64,000 bases of DNA from Pseudalkalibacillus sp052246725. Lineage in GTDB: Bacteria > Bacillota > Bacilli > Bacillales > Fictibacillaceae. This document shows, piece after piece, positions 16,742-25,319 of the stretch. The notes below the pieces were generated by a model. It saw nothing but the letters and a program-made list of their open reading frames with translations, did not search any database and was not told the DNA's origin. The stretch lies in NCBI GenBank assembly GCA_052246725.1, contig JBQQCL010000013.1; one strand, given 5' to 3'. The position numbers were made by a program, and so were the translations under genes. Position 1 is the stretch's first letter, and each line of letters starts with the position of its first letter.

Positions 16742-17404
16742 GTGGAAGATGTTTGGTTCATCGGTCCTTTGATGATCAAAGAGAAATGGATTTTGTATGT
16801 TGTAGCTGCGATTGTAAGCTACCTTGTGCTGAAAGTGTTGACGAAAGTGAAAGGAATAGACCCACGTGTCATAGAATCAGTTTGGAATGCTGCTATGGTG
16901 TTTCTAATTGTATGGAAAGGGAGCTATGCCGTTTTTTATCCACTCCAGACGGTGAAGAATCCAATTGCACTTCTTTATTTTACGGGTGGAGAGAAAGGGG
17001 TAGTACTCGGTTTCATCGCTGTATTGCTGTATTTATTTTTACGTTCAAAAAAAGAGGCATTGGCTTTTTCGCTCTATATTGATATGACGCTGCTCACTTT
17101 ATTGACAGCGTTATGTACGTACACGCTTGGGAGACTAGTGCTCGACCAGCCGATTTCCATAGTATGGTGGTTCGAAATCATCTTGTACCTCATTCTGATA
17201 GCGTATTGGTTTATAAAATCCAATGCGGACAAGCTTTTATGGCCGGAGACCTTGATGTGGTTCAGTTTAGGGAATATAGCACTTTCATATTACAAACCGC
17301 AGATCCCCATTCTGCTTGGGTTATCATTCAGTCAATGGACATACATTGTTGTCAGCATCATAGCGATTATTATTTCTTATAAAGGCTTTTTAAAAGATAA
17401 ATGA
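16742..17404 (+). CDS. Polytopic membrane protein of the thiol-redox operon
   Basis: 220 residues from GTG 16742 (AGGGGG 7 nt upstream), with six or seven hydrophobic helices. It opens VWFIGPLMIKEKWILYVV and has NPIALLYFTGGEKGVVLG. These faintly resemble the first helices and GG loop of prolipoprotein diacylglyceryl transferase, but the catalytic motif of that family is not evident. It lies upstream of ccdA and a TlpA-like gene, so a role in extracytoplasmic thiol redox is likely by context only. The 115-bp gap before ccdA leaves room for a separate promoter. Confidence 0.6.
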   Translation: MEDVWFIGPLMIKEKWILYVVAAIVSYLVLKVLTKVKGIDPRVIESVWNAAMVFLIVWKGSYAVFYPLQTVKNPIALLYFTGGEKGVVLGFIAVLLYLFLRSKKEALAFSLYIDMTLLTLLTALCTYTLGRLVLDQPISIVWWFEIILYLILIAYWFIKSNADKLLWPETLMWFSLGNIALSYYKPQIPILLGLSFSQWTYIVVSIIAIIISYKGFLKDK

Positions 17405-17519
17405 TGAAGCGATATATGCATGATTCCTGCGGGTCAAAATAAATAAGTCCAACTTTATAAAATCTTAACACTTCCCGGATATGCTAAGGAAGACAAGGAG
17501 CGGAGGTGGCATAATATAG

Positions 17520-18230
17520 ATGGAACAAGTGACAGTCCTCATCGCATTCACTGCAGGTGTAGTATCGTTCTTTTCCCCATGCGTTTTCCCATTGATTCCT
17601 GCCTATGTTGCATGTATCACTGGATCAACGATAGAGGATAATAAAATTTCAATCAATAAACGAGTCGTTTTTAGCCGATCGATTATGTTCATCATCGGTT
17701 TCAGTATCATTTTTGTACTGTTAGGGGCATCAGCCAGCCTCCTTGGCGAACTTTTCACCGATTTTCGTGATCTTTTCACAAAAATAGGCGGCCTGCTCAT
17801 CATCGTCTTCGGTATGCAAATGGCGGGGATTTTAAAACTAAAGTTATTCATGAGTGAAAAGCGGATGCGCATGGATCATACAAAAGAAAAAAACAGCTGG
17901 CGTTCCCTGCTGATGGGGATGGTTTTCGCAGCAGGCTGGTCTCCTTGTATCGGACTCGCGTTATCGTCCATTCTTATTCTTGCAGGATCTTCCGGAACAA
18001 TGATGACAGGTATTTTCATGCTGATCGTCTATTCACTCGGGATGGCAATTCCATTTTTACTGATTGCAATCATCATCACATACTCTCTGACGTTTACAAA
18101 AAGAATCAACAAATTGCTTCCAAAAATATCGCTGATCAGTGGTTGGATGTTGATGATATTAGGATTCCTGCTTTTCACAGGACAACTTCAAAAAATCAGT
18201 GCTTGGCTTACAGTCATATCAAGTACATAA
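17520..18230 (+). CDS. ccdA: CcdA-type thiol-disulfide electron transporter
   Basis: Six-helix membrane protein of the CcdA/DsbD-core family that carries reducing power from cytoplasmic thioredoxin to extracytoplasmic thiol proteins. It has 236 residues. The two functional cysteines sit in SPCVFPLIPAY (helix 1, near residue 21) and GWSPCIGLALSS (helix 4, near 142), the family pattern. It is followed 17 nt later by a TlpA/ResA-like thioredoxin, its expected partner. The presence of a two-component system in the same operon suggests regulated use. It may be a second copy besides the cytochrome-maturation ccdA. Confidence 0.88.
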   Translation: MEQVTVLIAFTAGVVSFFSPCVFPLIPAYVACITGSTIEDNKISINKRVVFSRSIMFIIGFSIIFVLLGASASLLGELFTDFRDLFTKIGGLLIIVFGMQMAGILKLKLFMSEKRMRMDHTKEKNSWRSLLMGMVFAAGWSPCIGLALSSILILAGSSGTMMTGIFMLIVYSLGMAIPFLLIAIIITYSLTFTKRINKLLPKISLISGWMLMILGFLLFTGQLQKISAWLTVISST

Positions 18231-18247
18231 AAGGGGGCATTTGAAAG

Positions 18248-18859
18248 ATGGTAAAAAAGATCCTACCGATCGTGTTTTTGGCAGGGCTTGTCGCTTGGGG
18301 AATCTACGATCATTTCCAAACAAATGGCAGCGGTGCGCAGGAAAATGTCAGCAATGAGAATCAAAACACAGTATCATCCGATTCCGAAAACAAGGATGAC
18401 AAGGATGATGCAAAAAAGGTAACCGGTATTAAACAAGGAAATATCGCTCCAGATTTCACTTTAGAAACAATGGATGGAGGATCTGTAAAGCTTTCAGACT
18501 TCAAAGGTAAAAATATCATCGTGAACTTCTGGGCTACATGGTGTCCACCGTGCCGTGCGGAAATGCCTGAGATGCAGGAGTATTATGAAGCTAATAAGGA
18601 TAACAATTTTGTTATTTTAGCAGTCAATATGACAAAGACCGAAAAAAGCCAAATGGATGTCAAACAATTCGTAGAAGAAGATTTCGAGCTTACCTTTCCT
18701 GTTGTTATGGATTTGAAGCATGAAGTGACAAATACCTATGAAGTAACAGGTTATCCGACAAGCTACTTTATTGACAAAGAGGGTGTCATTCAATATAAAG
18801 TAGTAGGTGCAATGAACCAAGATGTCATAAAGAGGCAAATTGCTATGATGAATCAATGA
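18248..18859 (+). CDS. Membrane-anchored TlpA/ResA-like thiol oxidoreductase
   Basis: 203 residues. An N-terminal membrane anchor (about 4-20) is followed by an acidic Ser/Asp/Lys linker and a thioredoxin fold with active site WATWCPPCRAE (about residues 96-106) and the cis-Pro segment TGYPTSYFIDK. It acts on the outer face of the membrane, reducing target disulfides with electrons from the adjacent CcdA. ResA, StoA and TlpA relatives are close in sequence, so the exact target (cytochrome, spore-cortex or other thiol) cannot be chosen. Confidence 0.85.
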   Translation: MVKKILPIVFLAGLVAWGIYDHFQTNGSGAQENVSNENQNTVSSDSENKDDKDDAKKVTGIKQGNIAPDFTLETMDGGSVKLSDFKGKNIIVNFWATWCPPCRAEMPEMQEYYEANKDNNFVILAVNMTKTEKSQMDVKQFVEEDFELTFPVVMDLKHEVTNTYEVTGYPTSYFIDKEGVIQYKVVGAMNQDVIKRQIAMMNQ

Positions 18860-18874
18860 CAGGGTGGATCGTTT

Positions 18875-19561
18875 ATGAATACAAAAGGGAAAACCATCTT
18901 AATAGTCGAAGATGATCCCAATATTCTTCAACTGATCAAACGTTATTTGGAAGTTGCGGGATATGAAGTATGGACTGCAGAAAATGGGGAGGAAGCTAGA
19001 CGGATTTTTCAAGAGAGTGATCCGTGTTTCGTCCTGTTGGATTTGATGCTCCCTGGTGAGAGTGGGGAGTCCGTTTGCCGCTGGATCCGTGAAGACATGA
19101 AGAGTAACGCCCCGTTGATCATGGTCACGGCAAAGGTCAGCGAAACGGATAAGATCAACGGCTTAAGGATGGGAGCGGACGACTATATCACAAAGCCATT
19201 CAGTCCTAAAGAATTGGTTGCTAGAGTGGAAACAGTTCTCCGCCGGACTGAAAATCGATGCAGTAAACTCAGTTACCAGGGCATTACGTTAAAGCCTATC
19301 AAAATGGAAGTAAAAGTCGATGGAAAAGTGGTCGAGCTTACCCATCATGAATTTCAACTGCTCTATTATCTGATGAGACACCCCGGTCAGATTCTCTCTC
19401 GCAGCCAAATCATTGATGAATTGTATCCGAACCATGAAAAAATCGTTGGTGATCGGACGGTCGATGTGCATATCGGGAAACTGCGTGAGAAAATCGGTGT
19501 AGATAAGGAAGGTTTAATTGAAACGGTGAGAGGGGCGGGATATCAATTTGTGGCTTATTAA
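18875..19561 (+). CDS. OmpR/PhoB-family response regulator
   Basis: 228 residues. The receiver domain (about 8-118) has the acidic pair EDD, phospho-acceptor Asp in LLDLMLPG and the conserved Lys in ITKPFSPKE. The winged-helix output domain (about 135-226) shows the RTVDVHIGKLREKIG recognition segment. It overlaps the kinase gene by 14 nt and follows the TlpA-like gene by 16 nt, so it is probably one transcript. It likely controls this redox operon or linked envelope functions; targets are unknown. Confidence 0.9.
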   Translation: MNTKGKTILIVEDDPNILQLIKRYLEVAGYEVWTAENGEEARRIFQESDPCFVLLDLMLPGESGESVCRWIREDMKSNAPLIMVTAKVSETDKINGLRMGADDYITKPFSPKELVARVETVLRRTENRCSKLSYQGITLKPIKMEVKVDGKVVELTHHEFQLLYYLMRHPGQILSRSQIIDELYPNHEKIVGDRTVDVHIGKLREKIGVDKEGLIETVRGAGYQFVAY

Positions 19562-20603
19562 TCGGATCAGCGGAAAAATGATTCACAAATGGGTCCTGCT
19601 GAATTTCTTCCTGACGTTGTTAGTGATCGTTCTGGTCGGATTTTCAATAAAAGAATTCGCCTGTTATCAATTCAATCAGTATGCAGAATCAGAAGCGCAG
19701 GCAAAACAATTCAGACAAACGATTGAAGCCTATCTGTTATACGCTGGGGTAGTAGCGCTGGTGCTGACGGTGGTCATACATCTCTTTTTTGCCAAAAAAA
19801 TTCTTCAACCCTTGAAGTCATTATTCTTATCAGCCAAAAGAGGAGCGGAAAACAAAGGATCAATTGTCGTCGATTCAACGTCTCAAGATGAAATCAGCGA
19901 AATCTCGAATGAAGTGAACCGGATGTTGAAGAGGCTCCATCATTTACAGCAGCAACAAGACCAGATGGTCGGTGACCTCGCTCATGAATTAAGGACCCCT
20001 TTAACAACTCTGAAAGGATATTTAGAAGGGCTGGAAGAGGGTGTCTTTACAGAGGATGATTCCATGTATCGTTTGTTGAAGCAAGAATGTGGTCATATGA
20101 TCAGTGTCGTTGAAAAATTGAATGAGCTTCAAAAGTGGGAAAGTGAACAAACAGAATTGAATCCAGAAAAAATCGAGATCAAAGAATGGATGCTTAATGA
20201 AATAAAAAAAATCGAAGTCATAGGGGAAGCTGGGATTGAAATGATGACAGACGTGGATCAAGCTGTTGTTGAAGTCGATGTACAAGCCCTTCGTACAATC
20301 ATGAATCAGCTACTCGATAATGCCGCGAAATTCGACATCGGAGGGTTTATCCAACTAAAAGGGAAGGCTGACGATAATCAATACATCATCTCAATTTCCC
20401 ATGATGGACAGCCAATCCCGGAAGATGAAGCTGATCGACTTTTCGAGCCTATGTATCGCCTGGACCAATCACGCCACCGATCAACAGGAGGCCCCGGACT
20501 TGGTCTCGCCATAGTGAAGCAAGTCGTACAAAAAATGAACGGCCAAGCCGGACTCCAAACCCATAACAACCACCACACATTCTGGATCACCATCCCACAA
20601 TAA
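19548..20603 (+). CDS. Sensor histidine kinase
   Basis: 351 residues. Two membrane helices (about 12-32 and 64-84) surround a short outer segment (ACYQFNQYAESEAQ). HAMP follows, then the H box DLAHELRTPLTTLKGYLEGL (near 145), N box QLLDNAAKF and G box GGPGLGLAIVKQ. It partners the overlapping response regulator. The short outer loop has one Cys, at the outer end of helix 1, and no large sensory domain, so it may sense within the membrane or through a partner such as the thiol proteins encoded upstream. Confidence 0.9.
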   Translation: MWLINRISGKMIHKWVLLNFFLTLLVIVLVGFSIKEFACYQFNQYAESEAQAKQFRQTIEAYLLYAGVVALVLTVVIHLFFAKKILQPLKSLFLSAKRGAENKGSIVVDSTSQDEISEISNEVNRMLKRLHHLQQQQDQMVGDLAHELRTPLTTLKGYLEGLEEGVFTEDDSMYRLLKQECGHMISVVEKLNELQKWESEQTELNPEKIEIKEWMLNEIKKIEVIGEAGIEMMTDVDQAVVEVDVQALRTIMNQLLDNAAKFDIGGFIQLKGKADDNQYIISISHDGQPIPEDEADRLFEPMYRLDQSRHRSTGGPGLGLAIVKQVVQKMNGQAGLQTHNNHHTFWITIPQ

Positions 20604-20617
20604 CAACGGTGCCACTT

Positions 20618-20727
20618 CGGTGCCAGGCACGACAATTTGGCCCTTCTCCCCCAAGGGTTCCCAGCATGTGCCTGGCACCGTTTGTGAAGTCTTGCGGCTC
20701 AAGGGGTTTCAATCGGTGCCAGGCACC
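20618..20727. repeat. 110-bp palindromic repeat, copy 2
   Basis: Same length and arrangement as 16573-16682, about 80 percent identical. It begins 15 nt after the kinase stop codon and has replaced the 3' end of the broken gene on the minus strand. Confidence 0.9.
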
Positions 20728-21003
20728 TGCAAGAGTGTTTCTTTTGTATACGCAATCGCTTCTAACGTTATCCCTGCTAGTTGTGCGTAACTACCGAAGG
20801 CTTGAATCTGTAATCCTTCTTCAGTCAAATCATTCAAAAGATACACTGCACCTATTGCCTCGATGATTGAACCGGTTGATTGTAAAGACGCACCCGAAGC
20901 AGCCAAGTCTGCATATTCCCGTTCGCTTTCGCTCAATGCGTATGCCTCTATTGATGCCCCGATCCCCTGGGTGGAATCACCTATTACAGCTTTAATAAGC
21001 GGG

Positions 21004-21893
21004 AAAGCCCACTCCTTTAGGGGTGGTATAATGGTGGATATAGGCACACAAAAAGAACCAAAACAACGGGAAGTCGAAGAACAAAAAACGAGGGGGGAAA
21101 CATGTCACAGACGGTCACGGTCCAAGTGAAACTGTTGCCTAATCAAAATCAATGTGATTTAATGAGTCGCTCGAGCACCACGTATATTGCAACCATTAAT
21201 GCGCTTGTAGCGGAAATGATACAAGCGAAAGAATCAACCCGTAAAACCTCCAAACATGTAAATGCTCCTCTCCCCAGTGCTGTCAAAAACCAGGCAATCC
21301 GGGATGCGAAAAGTGTCTTTCGGAAAGTAAAGAAAACCCGTTATAAAATTATCCCCATCTTAAAGAAACCCTGCATCCTATGGAACAATCAGAACTACAC
21401 GTTTGATGAGGGATCCGTTTCAGTACCATTGATGGTAGACGGAAAATCCAAGCGTATCCGCATTAACGCTACCTTCACGCAAGACACCCTCACTAAACTT
21501 ACTTCCTACAAACGCGGAACCCTCCGCATCACGAAAAAAGCACACAAATGGATCGCTCAGTTCTCGATAGAGATCCCGACCCAACAAAACACAGGCACCA
21601 GAACTATGGGTGTCGATCTCGGTCTGAAAGTCCCGGCTGTTACGGTCACTGAAGACGAGAAGACCCGGTTTTTTGGCAACGGAAGGCGAAACAAGTATGT
21701 TCGTCGGAGATTCAAATCCAACCGACAAAAGCTCGGAAGAAAGAAAAAGCTCACTGCCATCAAAAAGCTAAATAATAAAGAGCAACGCTGGATGAAGGAC
21801 CAGGCCCATAAGGTGAGTCGGCAAATTGTCGATTTCGCAGTCAAACATAATGTGTCAATTATACGATTAGAAAAGTTGGCAAACATTCTGCTT
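21004..21893 (+). mobile_element. Truncated IS200/IS605-type TnpB element
   Basis: Left end near 21004 with the imperfect hairpin CCCACTCC/GGGGTGG typical of IS605-group left ends, then tnpB. The right end with its structured RNA is missing, and no tnpA is present. Both flanks are the same interrupted gene, so the insertion is direct. Loss of the right end together with part of the target gene points to a later deletion. Confidence 0.7.
21102..21893 (+). pseudogene. tnpB: TnpB RNA-guided nuclease, C-terminally truncated
   Basis: About 263 residues of a TnpB protein (normally near 370). The N-terminal DNA/RNA-binding part is followed by RuvC-I (GVDLGLKVPAV, catalytic Asp) and the RuvC-II segment IIRLEKLAN with its Glu. 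The reading then runs into flanking DNA and stops at 21935. The zinc-finger cysteines and the third RuvC Asp are absent, so it cannot be an active nuclease. Ribosome site GGGGGG before ATG is intact. Confidence 0.8.
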
Positions 21894-22198
21894 GTAATGA
21901 GTTTCCTGCAGCTTCTATCGCATTTCCAATCATAACAAGACAATTCCCGTTGAAATCCTCTTCATCATTCTCCAAAACAAGGAGAGTCTCTCTTGATGCG
22001 GCAATAGCTGTTCCTATTACTTGTATCCATGCTCCAGTCACTTCAAGTAAATCGGGCATACATAGAATTGGCTCCCTGTCGTACAGTTCTTCTATACTAT
22101 ATCCGTTTTACGAAGCAGAGGTTCGAAATTTGAAGGAAATGGTAATGGTGCATCGAATTGTTATTTGAAGAAATGATTCGTTAAAGGAGTTGAAAAAA

Positions 22199-22687
22199 AT
22201 GAATGAAGGCATCGAAACAAAAGCTTCAATGCCAAGTATTGTCGAAAAGGCTGAATTAAAGTTGGTCGGTATGTCATGTTCAACGACAATGGCGGAACGT
22301 CACGAGAAAATTCCTGTAATGGTAAGTGATTTCTATGAAAACCACATCCATAAGATTAAGAACCGCATCAATGAACCTGTCTCCTACGGAGTTTTTGTCG
22401 ATCCTCCAAATTGGAATCCAGATACGGAAGAATTCACGTGGATAGCGGCGGTTGAAGTGAGCGACTTCGACACCATTCCCGAGGAAATGATTTCGAAAGT
22501 CATTCCAGCAAGGAAATACGCCACTCTTCGATTTGATCCAACAACTGACAACTTTGATCCTTATCCCTATCTGCATCAATGGATCCAGAACGAAGGTTTA
22601 AAGAAAATCGACAACTTCGGCTTTGAACTTTTCCTTCCTTTTAAAGGCGTGGATTCAGAGTTCACCCTGCATCTACCCGTGAAATAA
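22199..22687 (+). CDS. GyrI-like / effector-binding domain protein
   Basis: 162 residues from ATG 22199 (AAGGAG 9 nt upstream; a TTG at 22190 is too close). The sequence fits the GyrI-like, AraC effector-binding fold: start EKAELKLVGMSC, central YGVFVDPP and EFTWIAAVEVSDF, IPARKYATLRFD, and end FELFLPFKGVDSEFTLHLPVK. Stand-alone members bind small hydrophobic or toxic molecules or modulate gyrase. It has its own terminator. The ligand is unknown. Confidence 0.75.
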   Translation: MNEGIETKASMPSIVEKAELKLVGMSCSTTMAERHEKIPVMVSDFYENHIHKIKNRINEPVSYGVFVDPPNWNPDTEEFTWIAAVEVSDFDTIPEEMISKVIPARKYATLRFDPTTDNFDPYPYLHQWIQNEGLKKIDNFGFELFLPFKGVDSEFTLHLPVK

Positions 22688-22692
22688 GAAAG

Positions 22693-22719
22693 AAAACGCC
22701 TCTCTATAGGCGTTTTTTT
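22693..22719 (+). terminator. Terminator of the GyrI-like gene
   Basis: Stem AAACGCCT/AGGCGTTT followed by TTTTT. Confidence 0.88.
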
Positions 22720-22758
22720 GATTCGCTCAAAAAATAGTAGATAGGCAGTTTTGAATGC

Positions 22759-22810
22759 TTGACACGAAACCAAAAGGTTTCTTATAATCTATGTGACACC
22801 AAAAGGTTTC
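22759..22810 (+). promoter_or_regulatory. Promoter with two copies of a 16-nt operator (SRPBCC-ArsR operon)
   Basis: TTGACA and TATAAT flank a perfect inverted repeat GAAACCAAAAGGTTTC (22766-22781). A second copy with one mismatch lies at 22795-22810, just past the expected start of transcription. The ArsR-type regulator encoded in the operon is the natural candidate to bind both and autorepress. Confidence 0.75.
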
Positions 22811-22828
22811 TTTTTAGGAGGTAATGAA

Positions 22829-23236
22829 ATGACAGTAGAGACAATTAAGCAATCATCTGTATTCAATGCACCCATCCAAAAGGTTTGGGAAGCAGTAGCA
22901 ACTTCCGAGGGAATAGCCGAGTGGTTCATGCCAAACGATTTTAAAGCTGAACTCGGACATGAATTTTCTTTGCATTCCCCGTATGGAATCTCACCTTGTA
23001 AAGTGACAGAACTCAATCCGCCGAATCGCCTTAGTTTCTCATGGGGAAAGGATTGGCATGTCACTTTCGAACTCAAAGATTTAGAAGGGAAAACCGAGTT
23101 CACTTTGATCCATGCCGGTTGGGACGAAACGAAAGTCACGGAAACTGGTGACACGCATGCTGATGTCAGAGAACGAATGGATCATGGTTGGAGAGAGGCG
23201 GTACTTCCGAGACTTAAAGAATATGTTGAGGTGTAA
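22829..23236 (+). CDS. SRPBCC (AHSA1-type) domain protein
   Basis: 135 residues from ATG 22829 (AGGAGG 7 nt upstream). It shows the START-like/AHSA1 pattern: VFNAPIQKVWEAVATSEGIAEWF near the N terminus, PPNRLSFSWG, TEFTLIHAGW and a long C-terminal helix (MDHGWREAVLPRLKEYV). Proteins of this type bind hydrophobic ligands. They are often paired with an ArsR-type repressor, as here (7 nt to the next gene). The ligand is unknown. Confidence 0.82.
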   Translation: MTVETIKQSSVFNAPIQKVWEAVATSEGIAEWFMPNDFKAELGHEFSLHSPYGISPCKVTELNPPNRLSFSWGKDWHVTFELKDLEGKTEFTLIHAGWDETKVTETGDTHADVRERMDHGWREAVLPRLKEYVEV

Positions 23237-23242
23237 AGTGAC

Positions 23243-23578
23243 ATGGCAGCAGCTCCTAAACACGATGTCTTTCAAGCAGTAGCTGATCCGACAAGACGAG
23301 AGTTATTGAAGCTTCTTGCACAGAATGATCGGGCTCTCCACGAATTGACTGAGCACTTTGACATGACTCGTACAGCGGTTTCAAAGCATTTGCGGATTCT
23401 TTCGGAAGCAAACCTGGTAAGTGGAAGGAAATCGGGGAGGAATAAAATCTATCAATTACACCCCGAACCATTAAAAGAAGTGAAGGATTGGCTTGCTTAT
23501 TATGAAAAGTTCTGGGAAAACAAACTCAGTATGCTCAAGCATTATGTTGAAAATGATGAATCAGATTCGAATTCTTAA
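23243..23578 (+). CDS. ArsR-family transcriptional regulator
   Basis: 111-residue winged-helix repressor: FQAVADPTRRELLKLLAQ, ALHELTEHFDMTRTAVSKHL (helix-turn-helix) and NKIYQLHPEPLKEVKDWLAYY. It lacks the ELCVCD metal site, so it belongs to the non-metal branch often linked to SRPBCC proteins. It probably represses its own operon through the paired GAAACC/GGTTTC operators. The stop codon overlaps a potential ATG of the next gene. Confidence 0.88.
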   Translation: MAAAPKHDVFQAVADPTRRELLKLLAQNDRALHELTEHFDMTRTAVSKHLRILSEANLVSGRKSGRNKIYQLHPEPLKEVKDWLAYYEKFWENKLSMLKHYVENDESDSNS

Positions 23579-23601
23579 TGGAGTGGAAACGGGGGATAGG
23601 G

Positions 23602-24141
23602 ATGCTTAAAGGGGATAAGATCTATCTTAAACCAATTCAATCAAATGAAGTCGAGGCACTACACGATTTAAACGTCAGGAACAGCGATTTCTTCCAACAA
23701 TTTTCGATGAGCCGGAGTGAAGATTATTACACAGTAGATGGGCAAAAGGAGCGAATACGTCAATTCAATGAGAATAGGGAGAAGGACCTTGGCTATCATT
23801 TCGGAGTCTACAGGAATGATGAGGATGTTTTAATCGGAACCATTGATTTATTCCAAGTGTTACGGGGTTCTCTTCAAGGTGCTTTTGTTGGCTATTTCCT
23901 TGACAAGGAACATAATGGCATGGGATATATGACAGAAGCGGTGAAATTGATTGTCAAGTATGCATTTGACGAATTAAACCTGCATCGGATCGAAGCGGGA
24001 GTAATGCCGCACAACATCGGTTCAATCCGTGTACTCGAGAAATCCGGTTTCCATAAAGAAGGCATAGCCAGAAAAAATGTGAAAATCAATGGGAAGTGGG
24101 AAGATCATCAAGTATTGGCAATCATCAACCCCAACGATTAA
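23602..24141 (+). CDS. GNAT N-acetyltransferase (RimJ/RimL-like)
   Basis: 179 residues from ATG 23602 (GGGGG 7 nt upstream); an ATG at 23578 overlaps the previous stop codon. It has the GNAT core: LKPIQSNEVEALHDLN at the start, VGYFLDKEHNGMGYMTEAV (acetyl-CoA-binding segment) and NLHRIEAGVMPHNIGSIRVL. The family acetylates ribosomal-protein N termini or small amines such as antibiotics; the substrate is unknown. Likely last gene of the SRPBCC-ArsR operon. Confidence 0.85.
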   Translation: MLKGDKIYLKPIQSNEVEALHDLNVRNSDFFQQFSMSRSEDYYTVDGQKERIRQFNENREKDLGYHFGVYRNDEDVLIGTIDLFQVLRGSLQGAFVGYFLDKEHNGMGYMTEAVKLIVKYAFDELNLHRIEAGVMPHNIGSIRVLEKSGFHKEGIARKNVKINGKWEDHQVLAIINPND

Positions 24142-24173
24142 AAGTGCAGCCTTATACATGGCTGCACTTTTTC
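24141..24173. terminator. Bidirectional terminator
   Basis: Perfect stem AAAGTGCAGCC/GGCTGCACTTT with flanking A and T runs serves both the convergent acetyltransferase and dehydrogenase genes. Confidence 0.9.
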
Positions 24174-24185
24174 CACATATCATGT

Positions 24186-25319
24186 TCACGGCTTCAACAC
24201 GACTTTGATATTTCCATCCTCTTTTTTATCAAAAATGTCATAGCCTTTGGCCGCGTCTTCTAATGGAATCTTATGCGTGATGATATCCGTTGGATCGAAG
24301 GTTTTGTCTTCAATCATTTCATACAATTTCGGCATCAGATGGATGACAGGTGCTTGTCCCATCTTCAATGAAACATTTCTGCTGAAAAAGTCGCCTAGCG
24401 GGAAGTTGTTGGCTTCTGTACCGTATACACCTGTCAATTGCACAGTACCGAACTTTCTAACCGACTCAGAGGCTGTGACAATCGGGCTTATTGTTCCAAA
24501 TTGATTATCCCGATCAGATCCGAATTCCTTGTTTGGTGGTACGGTGCCATCCATACCAACACAATCGATGACCACATCAGCTCCGCCTTCTGTTTTTTCG
24601 TGCAATAGAGAACCGATTTCCTCGTGTTCTTTGAAGTTATAGGTTTCGACTTGGTTGGTTTTTCGGGCATGTTCGAGTCGATGATCGACTTGATCGACCG
24701 CTATAACCCTTTTTGCGCCTTTCAACCAGGCGAATTTCTGAGTCATCAACCCGATTGGGCCGCTTCCCAGAACGACTACCGTGTCTCCCTTTTTTACCCC
24801 ACTATGTTCGACACTCCAGTAGGAGGTTGGGATGACATCGGATAGAAATAAGACACTTTCATCATCCAGTTCACTTGATTCAGGAACTTTGAATGAAGTG
24901 AAGTCGGCATAGGGAACTCTCAAGTACTCAGCTTGACCGCCAGGAAAATTCCCGAACAGTTCAGTGAAACCGAATAGACCGCCTGGTTCCCCATGGGGAT
25001 TCGAGTTGTCACATTGACTTTCCATCTGATTATTACAGAAGAAGCAATCTCCGCAACCGATATTGAAAGGGATGACAACTCGGTCTCCTTTTTTCAATCT
25101 GGTAACCTCAGATCCTACTTCTTCTACAATTCCCATCGGCTCGTGGCCGACAACATAGTCTTGTTCGGGCTCTATTCCACCTTTATAAAGATGAAGGTCG
25201 GATCCGCAAATTCCGCTTGCTGTTATTCTGACAATCATATCCGTATTTTCTTGGATAGTCGGATCTTCTACTTTTTTGACTTGCATCTTCTCTTTTCCTT
25301 GAAAAGTTACAGCCTGCAT
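24186..25319 (-). CDS. Zinc-dependent alcohol dehydrogenase (formaldehyde dehydrogenase-like)
   Basis: 377-residue medium-chain dehydrogenase. Catalytic zinc site: GICGSDLHLY and VVGHEPMGIVEEVG. Structural zinc site: the four-Cys loop NIGCGDCFFCNNQMESQC. The NAD-binding Rossmann segment is VVVLGSGPIGLM near residue 185. An insertion (MDGTVPPNKEF) is shared with glutathione-independent formaldehyde dehydrogenase-like proteins. The true substrate is not certain. Single gene with a GGATGGTGG ribosome region and a shared terminator. Cytoplasmic. Confidence 0.85.
   Translation of the reverse strand: MQAVTFQGKEKMQVKKVEDPTIQENTDMIVRITASGICGSDLHLYKGGIEPEQDYVVGHEPMGIVEEVGSEVTRLKKGDRVVIPFNIGCGDCFFCNNQMESQCDNSNPHGEPGGLFGFTELFGNFPGGQAEYLRVPYADFTSFKVPESSELDDESVLFLSDVIPTSYWSVEHSGVKKGDTVVVLGSGPIGLMTQKFAWLKGAKRVIAVDQVDHRLEHARKTNQVETYNFKEHEEIGSLLHEKTEGGADVVIDCVGMDGTVPPNKEFGSDRDNQFGTISPIVTASESVRKFGTVQLTGVYGTEANNFPLGDFFSRNVSLKMGQAPVIHLMPKLYEMIEDKTFDPTDIITHKIPLEDAAKGYDIFDKKEDGNIKVVLKP

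Larger units (their letters stand above)
20709..22059 (-). pseudogene. Broken gene for a repetitive (DUF6944-like) protein
   Basis: Two minus-strand coding pieces belong together. The 5' piece (22059 to about 21893) reads MPDLLEVTGAWIQVIGTAIA... to ...GNSLQAE. The 3' piece (about 21003 to 20709) reads LIKAVIGDSTQGIGASIEAY... with further ...LQSTGSIIEAIGAV repeats. Both share the G-x-x-L/I-Q-x-x-G-x-x-I-E-A repeat pattern of a small Bacillus family I believe to be DUF6944. A TnpB element separates them, and the 110-bp repeat truncates the C terminus. Clearly inactive. Original function unknown. Confidence 0.65.
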
